From NCBI RefSeq assembly GCF_900141845.1, contig NZ_FQZB01000012.1, positions 1-64,000 on the forward strand: a DNA stretch of 64,000 nucleotides, read 5' to 3'. A program made the translations under genes and the position numbers. This DNA comes from Clostridium cavendishii DSM 21758. Its GTDB lineage: Bacteria; Bacillota; Clostridia; Clostridiales; Clostridiaceae. Positions 11,071 through 18,846 of this stretch are shown here, one piece after another. Under the pieces are notes generated by a model, which searched no databases, was not told the origin of the DNA, and saw only the letters and a program-made list of their open reading frames with translations. Numbering within the stretch: position 1 is the stretch's first letter; each line of letters starts with the position of its first letter.

Positions 11071-13002
11071 TTATTCGATTTCATTTAACATACTTTCAAG
11101 TTCCTCTTCACTAATTGAAGCAAATAACTTTTCTTCAAGTATATTTGATAAATTTCTTACAGTTAACCCATCTGTAAAAAATTCTACTAATGATAAATCA
11201 ACATTATAAATTTCATTAATTTTATAAACTATCTTAGTAGCAATTAATGAATGACCACCTACTTCAAGAAAATTATCATCAATTCCTATAACATCAATGT
11301 CTAGCATTTCCCTCCATAAATCAACAATTTCCTCCTCTAAAGGATTGTTTGGGGCAACATAATTAATTTCATTTTCTTCCTTTATTTCAAACAATGCCTT
11401 TTTATCTATTTTTCCATTTGGTGTTAATGGAAAAGCATCAATTAGCATAAATTTTTGAGGAATCATATATTCAGGTAAAGTCAATTTTAGTTGTTCTTTT
11501 ACCTTTTTAAGGATTGTTGAATCTTCAGAAATAATATAGGCATTAATTTCATTTTCTCCTAGATTATTTTCTCTAGCTATTATAGCAACATCTTTTATAT
11601 CCTTTATTTTTCGGATTTCAGTATCAATTTCGCTAAGTTCAATTCTATATCCCCTAATTTTAACTTGATCGTCTATTCTTCCCAAATATTGGATGCTTCC
11701 ATCTGATAACCATCTTGCTAGGTCGCCTGTTTTATACATTTTTTGTCCCTTTTCATATGGATTATTTATAAATTTTTCTTCTGTTAACTTGTCATTATTT
11801 AGATAGCCTCTAGCTAATCCATTTCCACTTATACAAATTTCTCCTATTTCCCCTATAGGAAGCATATTGTTTCCATTATCTACAATATAAATTTTAAAAT
11901 TATTTATTGGTTTGCCTATAAGTACTGTATTATCATATTGTTTTGTACTATCATATTTGTGAGTTATACATCCAACAGTAGCCTCTGTAGGTCCGTATTC
12001 GTTTATTATATCTATTTTATTATCAAACATAGCACTTATCTCTTTAGCTAAACTTTCCTTTAATTCTTCCCCACCTACAATAATTTTTCTAATATTTTTA
12101 TTAACATTAGGGATTTCTTTTAATAAACTTAAATGTGCTGGAGTTACCTTTATAACTGAATTTTTTTCAAATTGAAATACTTTTTTCATTAATAAATCAA
12201 TTTCTTTTTCCTTATAAATTACTATTGTATTACCACTTATCAATGGAGTAAAAATAGATGTTATAGTTAAATCAAATGATATCGATGTATAAAGTGGCAT
12301 ATATAAATTTTCTTCATTTAAATACTGTTCTTTTGCATACAAAACATAATTGATTATTGAATTATGCTCTATCATAACTCCTTTAGGATTTCCTGTAGTT
12401 CCAGATGTATATATTACATAAGCTAAATTACTTCCATTAGAAACTTTGTTTAAATTGTCATTTTTATACTTATATAAATTTTCATCATCTAAATCATACA
12501 TAAATATTTCTTGATTTACTTTTTCTTTAAATTTTTCTTGTATTAATATTGCTTTTGCATTGCTATTTTTTAATATATAATTTATTCTGTTTTCTGGATA
12601 TTCAGAATCTATAGGTAAATATGCTGCCCCTGCTTTTAATGATGCTATTATTCCTACTATCATATTTATAGAACGTTCTGAAATTATTGCTATAATATCA
12701 TCTGAACTAATTCTATTTTCTCGCAAAATCATAGCTAATGAGTTGGCTCTTTCATTAAGCTCCTTGTAAGTTATTTCTATATTGTCAAATAAAACAGCAA
12801 CATTATTTGGTGTTTTTTTTACTTGCTCTTCAAAAATATCTACTAATGTTCTTTCTTTAGAATACTCTGCATAAGTGTCATTAAAATCATTTAAAATTAA
12901 ATCTTTTTCTTCTGGTGTTATAACTTTACTTACACTTATAAACTCTTCAATATTTTTTACAGTTACTTCTTTGTTTTGAGATTTTGAAATAGCATTACTC
13001 AT
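11071..13002 (-). CDS. Stand-alone adenylation-thiolation NRPS protein (predicted Asn-activating)
   Basis: This 643-residue protein has an adenylation domain (about 60-540; core YTSGTTGNPKG near 200, YKTGDLARW near 415, NGKIDK near 525) and a carrier domain (GGHSL near 590). It has no condensation domain, but its first 60 residues match the linker that normally follows a C domain (PEEKDLILNDFNDTY), so it looks like an elongation module that lost its C domain. The pocket reads DLTKIGEVG, the pattern of Asn modules in iturin-type synthetases. The acidic tail SISEEELESMLNEIE could be a donor docking helix for the next protein. It ends 133 bases before the giant NRPS and starts 20 bases after a glycosyltransferase, so it probably loads the first residue. 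An initiating role is inferred. Confidence 0.93.
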   Translation of the reverse strand: MSNAISKSQNKEVTVKNIEEFISVSKVITPEEKDLILNDFNDTYAEYSKERTLVDIFEEQVKKTPNNVAVLFDNIEITYKELNERANSLAMILRENRISSDDIIAIISERSINMIVGIIASLKAGAAYLPIDSEYPENRINYILKNSNAKAILIQEKFKEKVNQEIFMYDLDDENLYKYKNDNLNKVSNGSNLAYVIYTSGTTGNPKGVMIEHNSIINYVLYAKEQYLNEENLYMPLYTSISFDLTITSIFTPLISGNTIVIYKEKEIDLLMKKVFQFEKNSVIKVTPAHLSLLKEIPNVNKNIRKIIVGGEELKESLAKEISAMFDNKIDIINEYGPTEATVGCITHKYDSTKQYDNTVLIGKPINNFKIYIVDNGNNMLPIGEIGEICISGNGLARGYLNNDKLTEEKFINNPYEKGQKMYKTGDLARWLSDGSIQYLGRIDDQVKIRGYRIELSEIDTEIRKIKDIKDVAIIARENNLGENEINAYIISEDSTILKKVKEQLKLTLPEYMIPQKFMLIDAFPLTPNGKIDKKALFEIKEENEINYVAPNNPLEEEIVDLWREMLDIDVIGIDDNFLEVGGHSLIATKIVYKINEIYNVDLSLVEFFTDGLTVRNLSNILEEKLFASISEEELESMLNEIE

Positions 13003-13022
13003 GTTGGTTCCCTCTTTTCTTT

Positions 13023-14366
13023 CTATTTTAAATTTTTTTCTATTTTAATTTTTTCTAATAAATATTTTTTCATATTATTTGACAACTTTACATTAGAATT
13101 TTTATTACTTGTATTATAATCAATATTTTTATGAGTACTTATCATATTTTCATAATTAACAAGGTATTCCTCATTTTCAACAGCATCTTCTACTATTTTT
13201 CTTATATTCTCAAATGTGTTTTCACCTTTATGTGCATTTGCAAATTCAGAACATTTTTCTTTATAGCATTTAGTTAGAAGCTTATTAATACTTTTTCTAA
13301 CATTTTCTTCATTGCATCTTAAAGGCGGAAAGTAATCCCCTAAACCCATTTTTTTTATCATAGAACCATTTAATGGCGTGTCACAACAATTTGCTAATAT
13401 GAGATGGGGAACCCCTGTATTAATAGCATTACTAATTGTCCCAATTCCTCCATGATGAATAATAAGACTCGCATACGCCAAAGATTCATATAAAGGAATA
13501 TAATCAAATACATGTACATTTGAAGGTATTGTATCTGGTAATAACTCTTTAAATCTTGTTGCTACAATAACGGATCTATCTACATCTGTACAAGCTTTAA
13601 TTGCAATTCTATAAAAGTCTTTTATAATTTTATTGCTTGAACCACCGGATATTATTATTGGTGCTGGTTTTTCTAATAATATGTTTTTTAATACCGATGG
13701 TATAACTGAATTTTCTCTTCTATCTAGAGGTTCTAATGGAAAACCAACTAAATCCATATCCTCTTGTTCATTTAGTATGTTACTTCTATACCATCTAGGC
13801 CATAAACCTACTTTTTTCTTAGGGGAACATTGCCAAGATAGCCAGCTTTCTATAGGATCTAAGTTTATTCTAGATCGTAATTCATTAACCTCTTTACATA
13901 AAGTTCCTTTATTTAAACCATCAAAAGTTTTAATACTTTCATATTCATAAGGATTCATATATACCCAAATTAAAGGAAGCTTTAACTTTTCAGCTACAAG
14001 TAATGCAGCTATACTAGACCTATTTTTTGCAATTAAAATGGTATCTTCTCTTTTACAATAAGGTTTTAACAACTCATATTCTTTAATTCTTACATCAACA
14101 TTTTCATACTTGGCCCTAAATTTTTCAGTTTCATCCATTTCTGTTACTGAGTATGAACATTTTGCTAAATCATTATAAAAATCTTTATATTCATCCCAAG
14201 TATCCCAAGAAACAAAATTAATATGTTCTTTCTTTATTCTTTCCTCATAACAACAATGAGTAAAGATTGTTACATCATGACCTTGCTTTTTAAGATATTT
14301 ACCAATAGATATAAATGGAATTACATCCCCGTCTCCCCAATGTGTACTAATAACTATATTTGCCAT
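13023..14366 (-). CDS. GT1-type glycosyltransferase (second of tandem pair)
   Basis: This 447-residue protein resembles the UGT/macrolide-glycosyltransferase family, which moves a sugar from a nucleotide donor to a small-molecule acceptor. An N-terminal Rossmann start (ANIVISTHWGDGDVIPFISIGK) is followed by a C-terminal donor site with IIHHGGIGTISNAINTGVPH at about 305-325. It is a paralogue of the neighbouring upstream protein: both share the CSPxxKxGLWPxWY block, which suggests tandem duplication. The C-terminal 45 residues lie outside the usual fold and end in a Lys-rich helix. GGAGG lies 6 bases before the ATG. Its place between the first glycosyltransferase and the A-T protein implies glycosylation of the peptide or of a lipid precursor. 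Donor and acceptor cannot be read from sequence. Confidence 0.9.
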   Translation of the reverse strand: MANIVISTHWGDGDVIPFISIGKYLKKQGHDVTIFTHCCYEERIKKEHINFVSWDTWDEYKDFYNDLAKCSYSVTEMDETEKFRAKYENVDVRIKEYELLKPYCKREDTILIAKNRSSIAALLVAEKLKLPLIWVYMNPYEYESIKTFDGLNKGTLCKEVNELRSRINLDPIESWLSWQCSPKKKVGLWPRWYRSNILNEQEDMDLVGFPLEPLDRRENSVIPSVLKNILLEKPAPIIISGGSSNKIIKDFYRIAIKACTDVDRSVIVATRFKELLPDTIPSNVHVFDYIPLYESLAYASLIIHHGGIGTISNAINTGVPHLILANCCDTPLNGSMIKKMGLGDYFPPLRCNEENVRKSINKLLTKCYKEKCSEFANAHKGENTFENIRKIVEDAVENEEYLVNYENMISTHKNIDYNTSNKNSNVKLSNNMKKYLLEKIKIEKNLK

Positions 14367-14386
14367 CCTTGTCCTCCATTATTTTA

Positions 14387-15742
14387 TTAAAACTTGCGTT
14401 TTTCACGTAATAATTGTAATATTATCCTTTTTTTTCTTTCTGAAATAGAATCTAATGAAGCCTTATCAGAGACTTTTTCATTATCATTATTAAAATCTTC
14501 ATCATTTAAATCACATAAAATATTGACCTTATATTTTTCTTTATTTTTGGAAAGTTCTTCTATTAATAAACTCAATTCTTCCTCAATATTATTTTTATTT
14601 AAATCCTCTGATAATTTTTTGCAAGATGATGCTAATACTTCATTATAAATTATTTCTTTTAATCCTTGTCCAATTATTTCTGGTTTCCATTTTATTTCTG
14701 GAAATACTTTTGCAACCCCAACTTTTTTTAGTCTATTTGCATTATCTGGCCTATCTGCTAAATGAGCCATAATTAATTGAGGTGTTCCACAAGCTAATGC
14801 TTCACTAGAAGTTCCTATTCCTCCATGATGAATAACTACATTAACATATGGCAAAATTCTTCTTATAGGAGCTTCATGTAATCTTAGTATGTTAGATGAT
14901 AGATCTTTTGGTACAAATTCCTCGATATCTGTAACTAAAATCCCATTTATATCTGAACATTTACAAGAATCTGCTGCAATTTTATAAAAATTTGGATTTA
15001 TAGCATTGCTTGTACCTGCTGTTATAAGCGCTGTTTTCTTACCAGTTTTCAAAAATTCCTTAATTTCTTTTGGTATTTCATCAGTATTTTTCTCCATCTT
15101 TTCTGGAAAACCAATAACAACCATACCGCTAATGTTTTCACTTTCTTCTTTTGCATACCATTTAGGCCATAATCCTATTTTTAAATTTGGTGAACACATC
15201 CATTTTGTCCAATTGCTTATATCAGTTAATCCAATCTTATTTCTAATTATATTCATTTCATTCTTCATTACCTTACCAATAAGCTCTTCATGTAACTTTA
15301 AATGTTGAATATAATTAGGTGCAAGAAAAACAGAAGCAACAGATAAACCATATTTTTCTGCAACTAACAAACCTGCTAAACTAAAACGATGTCTAAATAT
15401 AATAATAGTATTTTCTTTTTTACAATGTTCACTTATAATCTTATATTCTTTATATGTTCTATCTGCGCCACAATATTTTCTGTTAAATTCAGTATACTCA
15501 TTCAAATCTTTTATAGCATCTGATAAATTATTTAACTTGCTGTTCTTTTCTTTATACTCCTCATAAGTATCAATAGCTACAAAATCTAAACCATTTATTT
15601 TTGCTTCTTTTTCATAGATACAATGAGTTAGTAATAAAACATCGTGACCAATGTTTTTAATTATTTTTCCTAATTTAATGAATGGTTTTACATCACCACC
15701 AGTTCCATGAGTAATAAGCAATATATTTGACACCAGATTCAC
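14387..15742 (-). CDS. GT1-type glycosyltransferase (first of tandem pair)
   Basis: About 450 residues, GT1 family. It has an N-terminal nucleotide-sugar-transferase start (LLITHGTGGDVKPFIKLGK) and the donor-binding signature VVIHHGGIGTSSEALACGTP at about 308-327. The GTG at 15742 lies nearly on top of the AAAGGG ribosome site, so the in-frame GTG at 15733 may be the real start. The last 40 residues carry an Asp/Asn-rich spacer and a basic helix (ERKKRIILQLLREKRK) reminiscent of the short helices before NRPS condensation domains. It ends 20 bases before the second glycosyltransferase and is co-oriented with the NRPS genes. It could act in series with its paralogue to add a disaccharide, or on two different hydroxyls. 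Confidence 0.9.
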   Translation of the reverse strand: MNLVSNILLITHGTGGDVKPFIKLGKIIKNIGHDVLLLTHCIYEKEAKINGLDFVAIDTYEEYKEKNSKLNNLSDAIKDLNEYTEFNRKYCGADRTYKEYKIISEHCKKENTIIIFRHRFSLAGLLVAEKYGLSVASVFLAPNYIQHLKLHEELIGKVMKNEMNIIRNKIGLTDISNWTKWMCSPNLKIGLWPKWYAKEESENISGMVVIGFPEKMEKNTDEIPKEIKEFLKTGKKTALITAGTSNAINPNFYKIAADSCKCSDINGILVTDIEEFVPKDLSSNILRLHEAPIRRILPYVNVVIHHGGIGTSSEALACGTPQLIMAHLADRPDNANRLKKVGVAKVFPEIKWKPEIIGQGLKEIIYNEVLASSCKKLSEDLNKNNIEEELSLLIEELSKNKEKYKVNILCDLNDEDFNNDNEKVSDKASLDSISERKKRIILQLLREKRKF

Positions 15743-15906
15743 ACCCTTTACATTTAATTTTTACTTGTTTGTAATTTAAAGAGTTACTTATTTTATTTAG
15801 GTTCTGAAATATACTTCTAAAATCTTTGAATTATTTACTTATGATATTATTTAATAAATATAGCTATAGAATTTTAAAATTTATAAGTAATCTATATACT
15901 AAAAAA

Positions 15907-15970
15907 GGCTACATCTTGCTACTAATTATATGATCTCAAATCACTGTAATTAGTAGCTAAAAATGTAGTC
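15907..15970 (-). terminator. Hairpin terminator/attenuator between PP-loop and glycosyltransferase genes
   Basis: GCTACTAATTA (15918-15928) pairs with TAATTAGTAGC (15947-15957). The outer arms GGCTACAT (15907-15914) and ATGTAGTC (15963-15970) also pair with one mismatch. On the minus strand the stem is followed directly by six U. It therefore ends, fully or partly, transcripts from the PP-loop gene before the glycosyltransferases. Confidence 0.75.
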
Positions 15971-16077
15971 TAAAAAGTTGGTATCTTTTTTAACCATATT
16001 GGTATAAATTTGGAATTGTTATAAAAAATTGTTTAAATAGAAGCCTTTACGTGCTAATATCTATACAGTCATAAAAT

Positions 16078-17154
16078 TTAATTACAGTTACATATAAGTT
16101 CAATTTTACTATTGTGTAAATTTTTAAATGCTACTATTGTTTCAAAATCTACTTCTAATTTAACTAAAGTATCAACCAAATCGTTAAAACTATTTAGCAT
16201 CTTTTCATTATCTTCCTTTAATAAAGATATAGCTTCATCACGAGACAATAATCCATATCTAACCATCTCTGAATATTTGAAATCTACTTCTGAATAACCA
16301 TATTCGATTAAATAAAAATAATTTTTGAATTTTTCAATAATGCAATCAAAATGCCAATCACTATTTTTAGGATGTTTCCAATCAAGTTTTGATGTAACAA
16401 TACTTTTAATTCTTTTAATGTCATTTTCTAAATAATCAAAAAAATTAATATAATCTATATTAGCTGAATTCTTTTGATTTGAAAGATTAATTTCATGTGA
16501 ATAAAAATGATCACGAATTATTATCTCTAAATTTTCTTTAGATAAATATTCATCAGTTTCATATAGACCTTTAAGAAGACCCCTTATCTCACTACCATCA
16601 CCATATTGTTTCATATGATATGATTTAAATGGAACTTTTTCTAAATAAGAAGAACCATTAACAATACAATTTACATCATATTTTTTTGCCTCGTCGAATA
16701 TTCGTTGACTAATTCCATATCTACAACCTGAACATAAAACAGCTCTAGCAATTGCAGGATTAGGATTTTTAATATATGTTGATAGATTTTTTACAAATCT
16801 AGGATAAAATTCAGAATCATAAATCACAACAACTTCAGATTTAAGAATTTTTTGTGCCCTAAGTATATTTTCACTGGCAATCGGATCAACAGCTTTACCT
16901 TTATTATGATTAAAGGCTATAACACGATTAGAGCCAAATTTTGACACGAGCCAATACCATACATAAATACTATCTTTCCCACCAGAAACAGATACTCCTA
17001 TCTTTTCGTAATTTTGAAGTCTATCAATTAAAGTATCTTCTCCCAGAAAAATTTTTTTATTAAAATCTTTACAATACAAACACGTATCATCAATAATTTC
17101 ACTATGACTTTCTGGATAATCAAAGGCAAGTCCACATTTTATACATCTATTCAT
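16078..17154 (-). CDS. PP-loop ATPase, N-acetyl-sugar amidotransferase (WbpG)-like
   Basis: This 358-residue member of the adenine-nucleotide alpha-hydrolase family carries the pyrophosphatase loop VSVSGGKDS at about 54-62. In front of it is a zinc-ribbon pattern (CIKCG at 4-8, CLYC at 27-30), and LCSGCRYG lies mid-protein. The C-terminal segment (EMVRYGLLSRDEAISLL) matches the layout of WbpG-type enzymes, which adenylate a carbonyl of a sugar or peptide and replace the oxygen with nitrogen. Relatives in the superfamily instead insert sulfur, so thioamide formation is an alternative. It starts at ATG 17154 behind AAAGGAG. It probably belongs to the NRPS locus, but a terminator at 15907-15970 separates it from the other genes. 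Confidence 0.8.
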   Translation of the reverse strand: MNRCIKCGLAFDYPESHSEIIDDTCLYCKDFNKKIFLGEDTLIDRLQNYEKIGVSVSGGKDSIYVWYWLVSKFGSNRVIAFNHNKGKAVDPIASENILRAQKILKSEVVVIYDSEFYPRFVKNLSTYIKNPNPAIARAVLCSGCRYGISQRIFDEAKKYDVNCIVNGSSYLEKVPFKSYHMKQYGDGSEIRGLLKGLYETDEYLSKENLEIIIRDHFYSHEINLSNQKNSANIDYINFFDYLENDIKRIKSIVTSKLDWKHPKNSDWHFDCIIEKFKNYFYLIEYGYSEVDFKYSEMVRYGLLSRDEAISLLKEDNEKMLNSFNDLVDTLVKLEVDFETIVAFKNLHNSKIELICNCN

Positions 17155-17443
17155 AAGATAAAATCTCCTTTAAAAAATATTTACTTTACTTAATAAATTT
17201 TATTATACGCTTTTTTATCTGGAAAATAAATATATTTATATAAAATTATTGTTATTTTTACTTTAAAAGTAAAAATATATATCGAATTATAAATTCTGTA
17301 TAAAAAATCTTCGAAGAATTTCATACATTTTATGTAATATAATACATAAAATAATAATATATGTATTATTATACCACATATTGAAAATGTTTTCATTATA
17401 TTTTTTATATTATATGTTTAATATTATTTCTTTTGATAATTAA
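17155..17443. promoter_or_regulatory. AT-rich upstream region of the PP-loop gene with three palindromes
   Basis: No gene is credible here. The region holds a perfect inverted repeat TATTTTTACTTT/AAAGTAAAAATA at 17253-17277, a TTCGAA-centred palindrome near 17308-17318, and ATTTTATGTA/TACATAAAAT at 17327-17352. All lie upstream of the minus-strand gene at 17154 and may form operators or leader hairpins. Confidence 0.4.
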
Positions 17444-17470
17444 AAGACATTAAATGTGCTTTAATGTCTT
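17444..17470 (-). terminator. Terminator of the DUF2284 gene
   Basis: AAGACATTAAA (17444-17454) pairs with TTTAATGTCTT (17460-17470) around a 5-base loop. A T-rich run follows on the minus strand, 39 bases after the stop of the gene at 17509. Confidence 0.7.
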
Positions 17471-17508
17471 CTGTTTTATAAAAAAAAACATTTAATTATT
17501 TTTTAATT

Positions 17509-18150
17509 TCATGCTAAATAAAATTCAATTCCCATATTTAAAAATAATTCGTTAATTTTATCTTCTTCAATAATTTCATTTGTCAAAATTGTTGTAACAA
17601 CAGATGAATATAATGGAACATTATCTTTGCTATAGCTTAAAAGTTTATGATCAAAAAAATCCATTGCTATACTTTCTACATTTAATCCTACTGATTCCAT
17701 ACTAAATCTCAACTTAGATGGTTTCTTACATTTTGATTCCTTCGTCTTACAAGAACATTCTTTACAAAGGCGACAACTATTATTAGCTAACATTTTGCCA
17801 TTTGATTCTTTTTCTAATTGTCTTATTATTTTATCACTTCTAGATTTTAAAATTGAGTTAGCTACTCTAATTTTCATATATGGTGTTTTTATATAACTAA
17901 ATTGTTCTAAATGACAATAAAAAAGAAATACATATGCATTATTAAATTTTTTTGATATTACAGAATATTTAGGACTATGTGGAGGACAAGACCATTTATT
18001 ATTATAATTCTGACATCCTTGTTCACAACGTATTTTTAAACTATTATTATTTTCATATGGAATTAAGCTTTTAGCTGAAACTTTTATGTAATTTAAACAC
18101 ACTACAATTTTTGCACTTGGAGTTTCTGCAATAAATCTATATTCTTTCAT
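17509..18150 (-). CDS. DUF2284 predicted metal-binding protein
   Basis: This 213-residue cytoplasmic protein is rich in cysteine. The N-terminal half has CEQGCQNYNNKWSCPPHSP (about 43-61), the signature of DUF2284. The second half carries CRLCKECSC...KCKKP followed by LRFSMES, also typical of the family. The cysteine groups suggest an iron-sulfur or zinc site; the biochemical role of the family is not known to me. It is monocistronic, starts at ATG 18150 behind AAAGGA, and is followed by a terminator. It is divergent from the holin-like gene at 18396. Confidence 0.85.
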   Translation of the reverse strand: MKEYRFIAETPSAKIVVCLNYIKVSAKSLIPYENNNSLKIRCEQGCQNYNNKWSCPPHSPKYSVISKKFNNAYVFLFYCHLEQFSYIKTPYMKIRVANSILKSRSDKIIRQLEKESNGKMLANNSCRLCKECSCKTKESKCKKPSKLRFSMESVGLNVESIAMDFFDHKLLSYSKDNVPLYSSVVTTILTNEIIEEDKINELFLNMGIEFYLA

Positions 18151-18395
18151 TTATATTTTTCCTTTCGTTTGTATGGTTTTCATCCAAAATATATCTTTCT
18201 CAATAAAATTTTATATTATGTATATATTAAAGGTCATTACTAATTTAATATAAGATATTCTAAAAATAACATTTAATTATTCATAATGTAAAAAAATTCT
18301 TTATAATATTTTTTTTAATAGCTGTGCATACTATAATCGTATTAATTTAATATAGTAATCTTAGCTATATTAAACTTGTTAAAGGAGGAATATTA

Positions 18396-18767
18396 ATGGC
18401 TGATAATGATATGGAAAAAAGAGAGTCTCACGGTGGAGGTTTTTTAAACTGGGTAATAAGATTAGTAGTTGCTATGGTAATCTTAGCAATAGCATCTTTT
18501 CTGACACCAGGTTTTAGCATTAACGGACTATGGTCTTTTCTAGTAGCTGCTGTTATAATAACTGCCTTAGATTATTTAGTAGAATCATTTATGGGCGTTG
18601 ATGCATCACCTATTGGAAAAGGCATAAAAGGATTTCTTATAGCTGCTATAATATTATATGTAGCTCAATTTATAGTTCCTAGTATGAAAGTTTCAATATT
18701 AGGTGCACTATTAGCTGCTATAGTTATAGGTATTTTAGATATGATAATACCTGGAAGATTCATGTAA
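18396..18767 (+). CDS. Phage_holin_4_2/YvlD-like small membrane protein
   Basis: This 123-residue protein has a short charged N-terminus and four hydrophobic segments (about 17-36, 42-60, 73-91 and 97-117). The pattern (LNWVIRLVVAMVILAIAS, then FLVAAVIITALDYLVE and ILGALLAAIVIGILDMIIPG) fits the YvlD/phage-holin 4_2 family of chromosomal membrane proteins, which is linked to envelope stress in bacilli and is not lytic. GGAGG lies ahead of the ATG. A bidirectional terminator follows. It stands alone, so no partner can be inferred. Confidence 0.8.
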   Translation: MADNDMEKRESHGGGFLNWVIRLVVAMVILAIASFLTPGFSINGLWSFLVAAVIITALDYLVESFMGVDASPIGKGIKGFLIAAIILYVAQFIVPSMKVSILGALLAAIVIGILDMIIPGRFM

Positions 18768-18776
18768 TTAATAAAA

Positions 18777-18811
18777 AATTAGAGATAATTTAAATTATCT
18801 CTAATTTTTTT
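18777..18811. terminator. Bidirectional terminator
   Basis: A 30-base perfect palindrome (AATTAGAGATAATTT and its complement, 18777-18806) is flanked by A6 on the left and T on the right. It lies between the convergent genes ending at 18767 and 18847. Confidence 0.85.
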
Positions 18812-18846
18812 ACAAAACTTTAATAGATTTGTACTATGCTATAAAA

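Noticed and set aside
16078..17154. Calling the PP-loop gene a thioamide synthase of the closthioamide type
   Set aside because: The zinc ribbon and C-terminal segment fit WbpG-type amidotransferases better; thioamide formation is kept only as an alternative.
17190..17396. 68-residue minus-strand reading frame upstream of the PP-loop gene
   Set aside because: Ile/Tyr/Lys-rich translation of an AT-rich, palindrome-filled region, without a ribosome site.
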